The position numbers and the translations under genes are program-made. A DNA stretch of 64,000 bases. Origin: Streptomyces glaucescens (GTDB lineage Bacteria > Actinomycetota > Actinomycetes > Streptomycetales > Streptomycetaceae). Below are positions 33,906 to 42,548 of this stretch, in pieces (the first letter of the stretch is position 1; the number at the start of each line of letters is the position of its first letter). The stretch is taken from the NCBI RefSeq assembly GCF_000761215.1, contig NZ_CP009438.1, positions 434,001 to 498,000 on the forward strand, read 5' to 3'. The notes beneath the pieces are model-generated. The model searched no databases. It saw only the letters and a program-made list of their open reading frames with translations, and was not told the origin of the DNA.

Positions 33906-34399
33906 CCGCGCGGTTCACCGGTGGGCGCCTGCCTCGGCTCACGGTCCGACGCAGGCCACACGTAGGGCAGGTCGTCCGGCACTCCGGGGAACAGCTCGGC
34001 GTAGACCTCCCGGTCCTTGCGGACGAGCGCGGAGCGGTGGCTCTCGTGGAACGCCTCGTCGCCGAGCCAGGGCGGCAGCTCGCCGGCGGCCGCCAGCTCC
34101 TCCTGGTGCCGCACCGCGAGGCCCGGCCGGTGCGCGGCCAGACCCGCGACCAGGGACGCGGCGCAGCTGTCCTGGTGGCCCTGCTCCCGCCAGGCCCGGC
34201 AGATCTCCAGGCCGTACCGCACGAGGGCCTCCTCGTACCCGGACCACATCCGTACGGCCGGGTGCCGGCGCCAGCCGTAGCCGGGGACGGTCAGGCCGCG
34301 CAGCACCTGGAGCGCCTCGACCCGCTGCTTGCCCAGCCGACGCCGGTCCAGGAGCAGAGCCGTCCGCCGGAAGTCGGGGTCGGGCAGGAACGTCTGCAT
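33893..34399 (-). CDS. Pyrimidine dimer DNA glycosylase-family (MSMEG_6728-like) protein
   Basis: A 168-residue small basic protein. MQTFLPDPDFRRTALLLDRR, then RLGKQRVEALQVLRGLTVPG, and YGWRRHPAVRMWSGYEEALV match the MSMEG_6728 group, assigned to the endonuclease V/pyrimidine dimer DNA glycosylase family. That family cuts cyclobutane dimers and other lesions at an N-terminal amine, although activity has not been shown for this branch. ATG 34399 is preceded by AAGGAAGG. The stop overlaps the SPL-family gene on the other strand. Confidence 0.7.
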   Translation of the reverse strand: MQTFLPDPDFRRTALLLDRRRLGKQRVEALQVLRGLTVPGYGWRRHPAVRMWSGYEEALVRYGLEICRAWREQGHQDSCAASLVAGLAAHRPGLAVRHQEELAAAGELPPWLGDEAFHESHRSALVRKDREVYAELFPGVPDDLPYVWPASDREPRQAPTGEPRGQKA

Positions 34400-34419
34400 C
34401 GGTCAACGCCTTCCTTCCG

Positions 34420-35316
34420 TCAGCCGGACGGGCGCCCGGGATCCGTGCGGACCGCGGTTTCGTCGGCGCGGCCTCCGGCCCCCAGGGGCCCGGTGTGGCG
34501 GAACGCGGGCTCGGACTCCAGCGCCGGCAGGTGGCGGCGCGACACCCGCAGCACCACGGGGGGCAGCGCCGCACGCGTCACCTGGACCAGACGCAGCCAG
34601 GCGGGGACGTACACGGTGGGGCGGCGCCGTTCCACGGCCCGCCCCAGCCGGGCCGCGACCAGCTCCGCCGGATAGACGCGCCGAGCCGGCGGCGGCATGT
34701 GACCGCGCAGCTCCCGCAGCACCAGGTAGTGGTCGGCGTCGCGGATCATGTCGGTGTCCGTCCAGTTCACGTAGGCGATGCCGACGGCCACCCCGTGGTG
34801 TGCCTCCTCGGCCCCCAGCGCGTGGGCGAAGGCCTCCACGCCCGCCTTGGAGGCGCAGTAGGCGCTCATCAGGGGCGCGGCGCCGAAGGAGGCCAGTGAG
34901 CCGACCTGGAGGTAGTACCCGGCGGTCTCCCGCAGGTCCGGCAGGAACGTCTGGGCGGTCAGCGCGCTGCCGGTGAGGTTGACGTCGATCACGCGGCGCC
35001 AGCGGTCCGGGTCCGCGGTGGCGAAGGGGCCGCCCTCCGCGATCCCCGCGTTCGCGACGACGGCCGAGGCGGGGCCCAGCCCGGCCCGTATCCGCCGGGC
35101 GGCCCGGCGCAGTTCCGGGCCGTCGGTGATGTCGGCCTCGTGCGCCACCGCCGGGCCCGGCAGCGACCGGGCCACCGCTTCCAGGGCGTCCCGCTCGTGC
35201 CCGAGCAGGGCCAGCCGGGCACCGCGCCGGGCGAGGTCCCGGGCCACGGCCGCGCCCAGCCCGCGGGCTGCTCCGGTGACGACGACGGTGCGGTTCTCCA
35301 GTGGGCCGTGCGTCAT
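34420..35316 (-). CDS. Short-chain dehydrogenase/reductase
   Basis: A 298-residue classical SDR. VVVTGAARGLGAAV is the cofactor motif, VVANAGIAEGG the NAG strand, and Ser140, Tyr153 and Lys157 (SAYCASKAG) the active site. The C-terminal ~100 residues, with RRVYPAELVAARLGRAVERR and PTVYVPAWLRLVQVTRAALP, are longer than in minimal SDRs and may touch the membrane, as in long-chain alcohol or sterol reductases. ATG 35316 has GAGAGGG just upstream. The next gene on the same strand begins 372 bases upstream, so cotranscription with it is unsure. Confidence 0.82.
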   Translation of the reverse strand: MTHGPLENRTVVVTGAARGLGAAVARDLARRGARLALLGHERDALEAVARSLPGPAVAHEADITDGPELRRAARRIRAGLGPASAVVANAGIAEGGPFATADPDRWRRVIDVNLTGSALTAQTFLPDLRETAGYYLQVGSLASFGAAPLMSAYCASKAGVEAFAHALGAEEAHHGVAVGIAYVNWTDTDMIRDADHYLVLRELRGHMPPPARRVYPAELVAARLGRAVERRRPTVYVPAWLRLVQVTRAALPPVVLRVSRRHLPALESEPAFRHTGPLGAGGRADETAVRTDPGRPSG

Positions 35317-35689
35317 GGGGACCCTCTCCCCTCGTCGTGGGACCCCGACGGCGGGCCGGTGTTCCGGGAGCACCTGCCGGGGCGCGGGTTGCGCCGTCGG
35401 CGGTCCCCGGACCGGGTCGCCGACGGCGGGGGTGGGCGGGTCGCCACCGGCCGCGGCCCGCGCGATCCGGGCAGGCCCCGCGTCACGGCGCGGGAACCCG
35501 CGCACGGGACCGGCCGTACGCGGACCCGCGCTCGCGTCGACGGCGCCCGGTACGGGCCCGTCCGCGTCCGCCGCGCGTCCGCGTCCGCCGCCCGCCCGTA
35601 CCCGACGTGCCGGGGCACGGGAGTGCGGCCACCTCGGCCGGGCCGCGCGGGGCCCTGGGCCGGGGCGGCCCGCGTGGGGTGCGGGCCGG
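35317..35689. other. 373-base gap without a gene
   Basis: Extremely G+C rich. It holds a short direct repeat, GTCCGCGTCCGCCGC, at 35560 and 35577 (17-base period), and several weak hairpins, but no frame with coding character was found. It probably holds the terminator of the desaturase-like gene and the promoter of the SDR gene. Confidence 0.4.
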
Positions 35690-37309
35690 TCATCGTCTGC
35701 GGCCCGTGCGGTCTCGGCGGGCCAGGACGCGCTGGGCGCGGGCCCGCCCGGGCGGCAGGCGGCGGCGCAGGGCCGCGCGGGCGGCGTTGGCGCCGGGGGC
35801 GCCGTGCACGCCGCCGCCCGGGTGGGCGCCCGCGGACGCCAGGTACAGCCCGGTGACGGGGGTCTCCGGGCGTCCGGTGCCGGGCAGCGGCCGGAAGAAG
35901 AGCTGCTGGTGGAGGGCCGTGGTGCCGCCGTTGATGGCGCCGTGGTGCAGGTTGGCGTCGAGTGCCTCCAGGGCCGGCGGGGCGAGGACGCGGCGGGCGC
36001 GGATCAGGGAGCGGAAGCCCGGGGCGAACCGCTCCACCTGGCGTTCGACCCGGTCGGCCATGATCTCCTGCTCGGCCGGCCCCCAGGCGCCGGTCAGACC
36101 TTCGTCGCCCGCGTCGGAGGCGACGTCGAGCGGCACGTGCGTGTAGGCCCACGCCGACTCGGTGCCCTTCGGCGACCGCACGGGATCGGCGGTCGTCATC
36201 TGGCCGAACAGCGCGAAGGGGCGGTCCGGGACCTGCCGCATGGCGATCTGCGCGGCGAACCTGGTCAGCTCGTCCACACCGTCCGCGAGATGAACGGTGC
36301 CGGCCCGCGCCGCCTGCTCGGCCCGCCAGGGCACCGGCCCGTCGAGCGCCCAGTCCACCTTGAAGGTCGCGAAGTCCCACTGGAAGCGCCGCAGGTCCTC
36401 CAGCACCTGGCCGGGCAGGTGCTCCGGCCGGACCAGGCTGCCGTACAGGGCGGGCACGGACACGTCCGCGAGGACCGCGCGCCGGGCTTCGACCGCCTCC
36501 CCGCCGGCCGTGCGCACCCCGACGGCCCGGCCGCCCCGGACGACGATCTCCTCGACGCGGTGCCCGCAGCGCACGGTGCCGCCCCGGGCGAGCAGCCGCC
36601 GGGTCAGGGCCTCGGTGAGGGCGCCCGCGCCGCCCACCGGCACGGGGAACCCGTACGTCTGTCCGAGCATCGACATCAGCCAGCCGTAGCCGCCGCTGCC
36701 GGCCGCCTCGGGGGCCAGGTCGGCGTGCAGGGCGTTGCCCGCGAGCAGCAGCCGGCCGCCGGCGCCGCGGAACTCCTCCTCGCCCAGGCGCCGCACCGGC
36801 AGCACGAGACTGCGGGCGAGCCGCAGCCCGCCCGCGGCACGCAGCCGTACGGCGAGGCGGGCACCGGCCCGCACCGGGGGGAAGGGCGTGAACAGGGCGT
36901 CCAGCAGTTCCCCGCGGATGCGCTGCCACACGTCGTGCAGCCGGTGCCAGGCGGCGCCGTCACCGGGCGCGAAGGCGTCCACGGAAGCGGCCGTGGCGTC
37001 GACGTCCCGGTCCAGGACGGCGCAGCTTCCGTCGCTCAGCGGGTGCGCCAGCACGTGCGGCGCGTGGCTCCAGCGCAGTCCGTGGTCCTCCAGGCGCAGC
37101 CCCGACACGACCGGGGAGGCCGCGGCCAGCGGGTAGAAGGAGCTGAACAGGTCGTTGACGAACTCGGGGTCGACGCCGCGGTCGTGGCGCACGGCGCCAC
37201 CGGCGTCCTCCTGTTCCTCCAGGACCGTCACGCTCCAGCCCGCGTCGGCCAGCAGGTTCGCCGCGACCAGTCCGTTGGGTCCGGACCCGACGACCACCGC
37301 GTCAGGCAT
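35690..37309 (-). CDS. Phytoene desaturase-like FAD oxidoreductase
   Basis: A 539-residue NAD(P)/FAD-dependent oxidoreductase. AVVVGSGPNGLVAANLLADA is the dinucleotide fold, and LEEQEDAGGAVRHDRGVDPE follows. The C-terminal FAD-closing motif is VTGLYLASAGAHPGGGVHGA. The middle region (YGWLMSMLGQTYGFPVPVGG) matches the CrtI/CRTISO/PYROXD2 branch, but no phytoene synthase or lycopene cyclase gene is nearby, so a carotenoid role is not supported. ATG 37309 has GGAGG at 5-base spacing and overlaps the end of the SRPBCC gene by 8 bases. Confidence 0.8.
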   Translation of the reverse strand: MPDAVVVGSGPNGLVAANLLADAGWSVTVLEEQEDAGGAVRHDRGVDPEFVNDLFSSFYPLAAASPVVSGLRLEDHGLRWSHAPHVLAHPLSDGSCAVLDRDVDATAASVDAFAPGDGAAWHRLHDVWQRIRGELLDALFTPFPPVRAGARLAVRLRAAGGLRLARSLVLPVRRLGEEEFRGAGGRLLLAGNALHADLAPEAAGSGGYGWLMSMLGQTYGFPVPVGGAGALTEALTRRLLARGGTVRCGHRVEEIVVRGGRAVGVRTAGGEAVEARRAVLADVSVPALYGSLVRPEHLPGQVLEDLRRFQWDFATFKVDWALDGPVPWRAEQAARAGTVHLADGVDELTRFAAQIAMRQVPDRPFALFGQMTTADPVRSPKGTESAWAYTHVPLDVASDAGDEGLTGAWGPAEQEIMADRVERQVERFAPGFRSLIRARRVLAPPALEALDANLHHGAINGGTTALHQQLFFRPLPGTGRPETPVTGLYLASAGAHPGGGVHGAPGANAARAALRRRLPPGRARAQRVLARRDRTGRRR

Positions 37310-37811
37310 GCTCACCTCCGGGCGCGCCGGCGCTCGTGCGCGCGCTGCGCCCGTCCGTGGTGTCCCGTGTCCCGGTGCGGGCTTCGGCCTCGCAGAGCCG
37401 GGAGAGGCGGGCCAGCATGGCGCGGTGGCGCAGCTGGATCATCGCCTCCGTGCCCACGTTGTGCAGCAGGCCGCCCGCGCCGCGCAGCGGGTGCTCGTCC
37501 ACGATGACCAGGCAGTCCTCTCCCCACGGCCGTAGCTCGATGGCGATTCTGGCGGTGCCCAGCCAGCCGGCCTTCGCCTCCAGTTCCAGCAGGGTCCCCT
37601 CCTCGCAGCGCCGCACCACCGTCTCGTTGGTCAGCCCGACCGGTCCGATCCGCACCTCGTAGCCGATCGCCGCGTCCTTCTGCGGCCAGTGGCCCCGTAC
37701 GGGCCGCGAGCTGGAGGTGCCCACCACCCAGTCCGCGTAGCGGGTCCCGTCGGCGAGAACGGCCCACACCGTTCCCGGGCTGGTCCTGATGAGACAGTGC
37801 CGCACCGCCAT
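37302..37811 (-). CDS. SRPBCC-family protein
   Basis: A 169-residue Bet v 1/START-fold protein: HCLIRTSPGTVWAVLADGTR, YADWVVGTSSSRPVRG and WPQKDAAIGYEVRIGPVGLT form the first half, and GTARIAIELRPWGEDCLVIV the closing strands. SRPBCC domains hold hydrophobic ligands in a deep pocket. Its stop overlaps the desaturase-like start, and the two are surely translated together, so it may deliver or sequester that enzyme's substrate. ATG 37811 has GGAGAGAAC upstream; the upstream Met at 37850 would add 13 residues. Confidence 0.78.
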   Translation of the reverse strand: MAVRHCLIRTSPGTVWAVLADGTRYADWVVGTSSSRPVRGHWPQKDAAIGYEVRIGPVGLTNETVVRRCEEGTLLELEAKAGWLGTARIAIELRPWGEDCLVIVDEHPLRGAGGLLHNVGTEAMIQLRHRAMLARLSRLCEAEARTGTRDTTDGRSARTSAGAPGGEHA

Positions 37812-38059
37812 GGTGTTCTCTCCCCGGCTCGGGTTACGAGTGTCCGACATCGCGGAGTGCCCCTCACCGCCCGGGTGAAACGGGGCCGGCCCGTCGGGCC
37901 CGCTCCCCGCCGGGGCCGCCGCGGCGAGCCGGAACGCGGCTGACCGCGCCGGACGGCCACGGCCCCGCCGCTCGGGCGGGGCGTCGCCGGCGCCGTCGGC
38001 CGCGGCCGCGTGTCCTGGGCCCTGCCCCGGCGGGCGGCTCCGCCGGCGGGCCCCGGGGG

Positions 38060-38983
38060 TCAGGCGACCGTCAGGACGATCTTGCCGGTGGTGCGTCCCC
38101 GCTCTCCGATCCGGTGGGCCTGCGCGGCCTCCTCCAGCGGCAGGACGGTCTCGACCACCGGCCTCAGCGCGCCCCGCTCCACCAGGGCGGTGATCTCGCG
38201 CAGGCCCAGGTGGTCCGGTTCGACCAGCATCCAGGTGGCCCGCACCCCGTCCGCGGCGGCGGGGACGTCGTCCGGGCCGGGCAGGGTGATCAGCAGGCCG
38301 CCGGAGCGGAGCACCTTCAGGGACCGCTCGGCGGTCTCCCCGCCGAGCCCGTCCAGCACCACGTCGACGTCGGACACGACGTCCTCGAACCGCACCGCGC
38401 GGTAGTCGACCACCTCGTCCGCGCCCAGCTCCCGCACCAGGTCGTGCTTGGCGGCGCTGGCCGTGCCGATGACGTGGGCGCCGCGCGCCTTGGCGACCTG
38501 GACCGCGAAGTGACCGACTCCGCCGGCCGCGGCGTGCACCAGCACCCGCTGCCCCGGGCGCACGTCGGCCGCGTCCACGAGGGCCTGCCAGGCGGTCAGC
38601 GCGGCCAGCGGGAGGGCCGCCGCCTCCACGTGCGTGAGGCCCGCCGGCTTGGGCGCGAAGTGCCGGGCCGGCGCCACCACGTACTCGGCGTACCCGCCGG
38701 CCTGGCGCGGGAAGAGGGGCATGCCGAAGACCTCGTCACCGGGACGGTGGACGCTCACGCCCGGTCCGACGGCCTCGACCGTGCCGGACACGTCCCAGCC
38801 GACGGCCGGTACCGCGCCCCACTCGATGAGGGCGCCGCTGGCGCGCGTCTTCCAGTCGACCGGGTTGACGCCGGCCGCGTGCACCCGCACCAGGACCTCG
38901 CTCAGTCCCGGCTCCGGCCGCTCGACCTCGCGCTCGACCAGGGCCTCGGGTCCGCCCCACTGCTCCACGACCACCGCACGCAT
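38060..38983 (-). CDS. Zinc-free quinone oxidoreductase-like MDR enzyme
   Basis: A 307-residue medium-chain reductase: the GroES-like half ends near residue 130, then VLVHAAAGGVGHFAVQVAKA and RGAHVIGTASAAKHDLVREL give the NADPH site (GGVG), with DVVLDGLGGETAERSLKVLR and a final GRTTGKIVLTV. The catalytic zinc ligands of alcohol dehydrogenases are missing, so it acts like a quinone or enone reductase. ATG 38983 is used. It is divergent from the third GlxA regulator at 39111, which probably controls it. Confidence 0.85.
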   Translation of the reverse strand: MRAVVVEQWGGPEALVEREVERPEPGLSEVLVRVHAAGVNPVDWKTRASGALIEWGAVPAVGWDVSGTVEAVGPGVSVHRPGDEVFGMPLFPRQAGGYAEYVVAPARHFAPKPAGLTHVEAAALPLAALTAWQALVDAADVRPGQRVLVHAAAGGVGHFAVQVAKARGAHVIGTASAAKHDLVRELGADEVVDYRAVRFEDVVSDVDVVLDGLGGETAERSLKVLRSGGLLITLPGPDDVPAAADGVRATWMLVEPDHLGLREITALVERGALRPVVETVLPLEEAAQAHRIGERGRTTGKIVLTVA

Positions 38984-39086
38984 GATGTCTGCCTCGCTTC
39001 GTCTCGATCGGGTCGTCGCCGGGAGCCTTCCCCGGCGACCCGGTCCACGATGCGGTGTCCGGGGCCGCCGTGGTGTTGGCCGTACG

Positions 39087-39099
39087 GTCACCATGTGAC
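39087..39099. promoter_or_regulatory. Dyad GTCAC-CAT-GTGAC between divergent genes
   Basis: A perfect 5-bp inverted repeat with a 3-base centre lies 11 bases before ATG 39111 and about 100 bases upstream of the divergent MDR gene. It is the most symmetric site in the gap and may bind the GlxA protein. Confidence 0.4.
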
Positions 39100-39110
39100 A
39101 GGATCCGGCC

Positions 39111-40136
39111 ATGCGCGCAGTGCACGACCGGACGGCGGACGACGAGCGGGACCACGTCGAGGGGCCTCCTCGGCGTCACCGGATCGCGGTGCTCGCCCTG
39201 CCGGGGGTGCCGCCCTTCGAGCTGGGCATCCCCTCCCGTGTCTTCGGCAGCGTCGAGGACGCCGAGGGCCGCCCGCTCTACGAGGTCACCGTCTGCACCG
39301 CCGACGGCGCGCCCGTGCTCAGCGATGCCGGATTCACCCTGCGCCCCGCGGCGGGGCCGGAAGCCCTGGCCGTCGCGGACACCGTGATCATCCCGCCCAC
39401 GCACGCCATGCCCGAGCTGGGCCGCGGCGGCCCGCTGCCGCCCGAGGTCACCGCGGCCATCGCCCGCATCCGGCCCGGCACCCGGCTGGTGTCCATCTGC
39501 TCCGGGTCCTACGTGCTCGCCGCCGCCGGGCTGCTCGACGGCAGGCCCGCGACCACGCACTGGAACCTGGCGCCGGAGTTCCGCAGCGCCTACCCCATGG
39601 TCAAGGTCGACGAGGAGGTGCTGTTCGTCGACGACGGTGACGTGCTGACCTCCGCGGGTGTGGCGGCCGGTGTCGACCTGTGCCTGCACATGATCCGGCG
39701 GGACCACGGCGCCGCCGCGGCCAACCGGGCCGCCCGGATGTGCGTCGTACCGCCCTGGCGGGACGGCGGGCAGGCGCAGTACATCGACCGTCCCGTGCCC
39801 GAGCCCACCGTCAGCGGCACCAGCGCCACCCGCGCCTGGGCACTGGAGCACCTCGGCGAACCCCTGACGCTCGCCCGGCTCGCCGAGCACGCCCGGATGA
39901 GCCTGCGCTCCTTCACCCGGCGTTTCCGCGACGAGGTCGGCATGACCCCGGGTCAGTGGCTGACCGCGCAACGGCTGGAACTGGCCAAGCAGTTGCTGGA
40001 GACCACGGACTGGCCGGTCGACCTGGTCGCGCACCGGGCGGGTTTCGGCTCCGGCAACTCCTTGCGGGCGCACATGAGGACGGCTGTCGGCATCTCCCCC
40101 GCCGCCTACCGCCGCACCTTCAGCGCCCAGGGCTGA
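39111..40136 (+). CDS. GlxA-family regulator, third copy
   Basis: A 341-residue DJ-1/PfpI-AraC regulator. The DJ-1 part has LALPGVPPFELGIPSRVFGS, VIIPPTHAMPELG and SICSGSYVLAAAGLLDG; the AraC part has LARLAEHARMSLRSFTRRFR and DLVAHRAGFGSGNSLRAHMR. AGGA lies 7 bases before ATG 39111. It is divergent from the MDR reductase, and the dyad at 39087-39099 is between them. This type often controls detoxification of aldehydes and quinones. Confidence 0.85.
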   Translation: MRAVHDRTADDERDHVEGPPRRHRIAVLALPGVPPFELGIPSRVFGSVEDAEGRPLYEVTVCTADGAPVLSDAGFTLRPAAGPEALAVADTVIIPPTHAMPELGRGGPLPPEVTAAIARIRPGTRLVSICSGSYVLAAAGLLDGRPATTHWNLAPEFRSAYPMVKVDEEVLFVDDGDVLTSAGVAAGVDLCLHMIRRDHGAAAANRAARMCVVPPWRDGGQAQYIDRPVPEPTVSGTSATRAWALEHLGEPLTLARLAEHARMSLRSFTRRFRDEVGMTPGQWLTAQRLELAKQLLETTDWPVDLVAHRAGFGSGNSLRAHMRTAVGISPAAYRRTFSAQG

Positions 40137-40212
40137 CGGGGCCCCCGGGGCCGCCGCGGCCACGCCTGCGCGGGCTCCTGCGGCTCCGGGGGCGGGCCGG
40201 CGCCGGCGGCGC

Positions 40213-40782
40213 TCAGATGCCGAACTCCGCCGGGGAGAGGCCGAGTGCACCGCACGCCTCGCGGACCGCCTGCTGCTCGTTCATGTCGAAGTGCCCGTCC
40301 GCACCGGCGACCACGATGCCGGTCTGGATCACCGCGCGGGCCTCGGCGGGCTTCTTCGCGGCCTTCGCGATGATCTGGAGGGCCTCGGCCCTGCCCGCCT
40401 CGAAGTTGCCGAGCAGCCGGTCCACGTGCTGGTTGAACCGCTGGCGCAGCTGGTCGGCCGGGAAGTTCTGCAGCACCTCGTTGGTGACGATCAGTTCCTC
40501 CACGCGCTGTCGCTCCGCCGGGTCGACGTGCCCGTCGGCGACGGCCACCAGCGCGCACATCGCCATGCTCGCGTCCCGGTAGGCGCCGCTCTTCAGCTCG
40601 GTCTTGACCGAGGCCAGCTGGGACTTGAACAGCCCGATCAGCTGGGCCTTCGATCCCCCGGAGGAGGAGCCCGCCCCATGGCCCTGCCCGCCGTGCGGCG
40701 CGTGGCCGCCGCTGGTCTGGCGAGCGCCCTGCAGCTGCTGCAGGTTCTTGGCCTGGTCCTTGATCCGGTCCCACATCGCCAC
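40213..40782 (-). CDS. TerB-family protein
   Basis: A 189-residue protein. After a low-complexity Gly/Ser/His linker (residues ~18-42) comes a TerB domain: DASMAMCALVAVADGHVDPA, ERQRVEELIVTNEVLQNFPA and a second half with IQTGIVVAGADGHFDMNEQQ, AVREACGALGLSP. ADGHVDPAE and ADGHFDMNE are the acidic metal-binding loops. TerB proteins are linked to tellurite resistance, phage defence and envelope stress. GTG 40782 is chosen because GAGG lies 8 bases upstream. No other ter gene is near, so it stands alone. Confidence 0.82.
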   Translation of the reverse strand: MAMWDRIKDQAKNLQQLQGARQTSGGHAPHGGQGHGAGSSSGGSKAQLIGLFKSQLASVKTELKSGAYRDASMAMCALVAVADGHVDPAERQRVEELIVTNEVLQNFPADQLRQRFNQHVDRLLGNFEAGRAEALQIIAKAAKKPAEARAVIQTGIVVAGADGHFDMNEQQAVREACGALGLSPAEFGI

Positions 40783-40952
40783 TGGTGCTACCTCGGCTTC
40801 TGTCGCTGTTCGTCGCGGTCGTCGGTACGCCGTACGCCCGGTCAACGCTCGCGGGAGCCGCGGGGTTCCCCACGGGTGCCGTCGGCGGCCGGTGCCGTCG
40901 CGGCCCGTACCCGCGGCGGTCCGTTGCCGTCGGCCGTCCGGGGGCCGCCGCC

Positions 40953-42431
40953 TCACTCGACCGGCCAGGTGTGCGCGGGGGCGTTGAGGTGCATGTAGTC
41001 GAGGTACTGCCGGGTCATCCGGCGCAGCGCCTCGTGCCGGCTCACCTGGGGCCGGTCGTGGAGGTGGTGGAACATCTCCGACTGCCACACCGCGCCGTTG
41101 CGCCCGCTGACGCACCGCTGCTCGATGACCCCCAGCAGCGGCTCACGCCAGGCCGCGTCCATGCCCGCCTGCTCCAGCCCGCGGTGCGCCAGGGGCAGCA
41201 GGCGCCGCAGCACCAGCTCGGTCACCGGGACCTCGCCCATCCCCGGCCAGTACAGGTGGGCGTCGATCCCGTGCCGGGCCGCGGTGTGCAGGTTGTCCTC
41301 CGCCACCGAGAAGGACATGCGCGACCACACCGGCCGGTCCTCGTCGACCAGGGCGCGGGTGAGGCCGTAGTAGAAGGCGCCGTTGGACAGGATGTCGGCC
41401 ACCGTGGGGCCCGCGGGCAGCACCCGGTTCTCCACCCGCAGGTGCGGCACGCCGTCGACGACGGCGTAGACCGGGCGGTTCCAGCGGTAGATCGTCCCGT
41501 TGTGCAGGGTCAGCTCGGCGAGCCCCGGGATCTCGCCGCGGTCGAGCAGCGCCTGCGGGTCCTCGTCGTCGCACAGCGGGAGCAGCGCGGGGAAGTACCG
41601 CACGTTCTCCTCGAAGAGGTCGAAGACGGTGGTGATCCAGCGCTCGCCGAACCACACCCGGGGGCGCACCCCCTGCACCTTGATCTCGTCCGGCCGGGTG
41701 TCGGTGGCCTGTTCGAACAGCGGGAGCCGCGTCTCGCGCCACAGCTCCTTGCCGAACAGGAAGGGAGAGTTCGCCGCGAGGGCCACCTGCACCCCCGCGA
41801 CGGCCTGGGCGGCGTTCCAGTAGGGGGCGAACTCGTCCGGGGACACCTGGAGGTGGAACTGCGTGCTGGTGCACGCCGCCTCCGGCGTGATGGTGTCCGC
41901 GAAGGTCTCCAGCCGCTCGACGCCGTCCACCGAGATCAGCAGGTCCTCGCCGCGGGCGGCGAAGATCTGCTCGTTCAGCAGGTGGTACCTCGGGTTCTCG
42001 GAGAGCGCGGCCGGACCGACGTCCTTCTGCTCCAGCGTGGGCAGGATCCCGACCATGACGAGGTGCGCGCCGATCGCGGCGGCCTTCTCCTCCGCGTGGT
42101 TGAGCGCGTCCCTGATCTCCCGCTCCCAGGAGTCCGGGCCGCCCGCGGTCAGCCGCCGCGGCTCGATGTTGATCTCCAGGTTGAACCGGCCCAGCTCACT
42201 CGACCAGGCCGGATCGGCGATCGCCTCCAGGACGTCCGTGCTGCGCATCGCGGGCTCGCCGGAGGCGTCCACGAGGTTCAGCTCGATCTCCAGGCCGACC
42301 TGCGGCCGCTCGAAGTCGAAGCGGGACTCGCGCAGCATCCGCGCGAACACGTCGAGGCACTCGTGCATCTTGTGCCGGAACCGGCGACGGTCCTCGCGGG
42401 TGAACGCCATCGCCGGGACGTCGCGTCCCAT
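40953..42431 (-). CDS. Glutamate-cysteine ligase family enzyme
   Basis: A 492-residue ATP-dependent ligase of the GCS2 type. RPQVGLEIELNLVDASGEPA is the N-terminal strand, ELGRFNLEINIEPRRLTAGG and ACTSTQFHLQVSPDEF mark the glutamate-binding core, and GVPHLRVENRVLPAGPTVAD the ATP-binding acidic residues. These enzymes make gamma-glutamylcysteine or gamma-glutamyl compounds; EgtA of ergothioneine synthesis and amine-utilising relatives belong here, but no egtB-D gene is adjacent. ATG 42431 has GGGAGGG upstream. The family is often annotated only as glutamate-cysteine ligase. Confidence 0.8.
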   Translation of the reverse strand: MGRDVPAMAFTREDRRRFRHKMHECLDVFARMLRESRFDFERPQVGLEIELNLVDASGEPAMRSTDVLEAIADPAWSSELGRFNLEINIEPRRLTAGGPDSWEREIRDALNHAEEKAAAIGAHLVMVGILPTLEQKDVGPAALSENPRYHLLNEQIFAARGEDLLISVDGVERLETFADTITPEAACTSTQFHLQVSPDEFAPYWNAAQAVAGVQVALAANSPFLFGKELWRETRLPLFEQATDTRPDEIKVQGVRPRVWFGERWITTVFDLFEENVRYFPALLPLCDDEDPQALLDRGEIPGLAELTLHNGTIYRWNRPVYAVVDGVPHLRVENRVLPAGPTVADILSNGAFYYGLTRALVDEDRPVWSRMSFSVAEDNLHTAARHGIDAHLYWPGMGEVPVTELVLRRLLPLAHRGLEQAGMDAAWREPLLGVIEQRCVSGRNGAVWQSEMFHHLHDRPQVSRHEALRRMTRQYLDYMHLNAPAHTWPVE

Positions 42432-42484
42432 ACGGCCCTCCCGAGTGTCCTCGGCGCGCAGTGCTACCTTCAGCGTCCCACTCC

Positions 42485-42513
42485 CCCGCCGGGCCAACCA
42501 CCGCCCCGGCGGG
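42485..42513 (-). terminator. Hairpin after the NmrA remnant
   Basis: CCCGCCGGG (42485-42493), an 11-base loop, then CCCGGCGGG form a perfect 9-bp stem 36 bases after the NmrA-family stop and before the glutamate-cysteine ligase start. Confidence 0.55.
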
Positions 42514-42548
42514 TCGCGCGCGCTTCCCCGCCGGGCTGCCCGGCGCCG

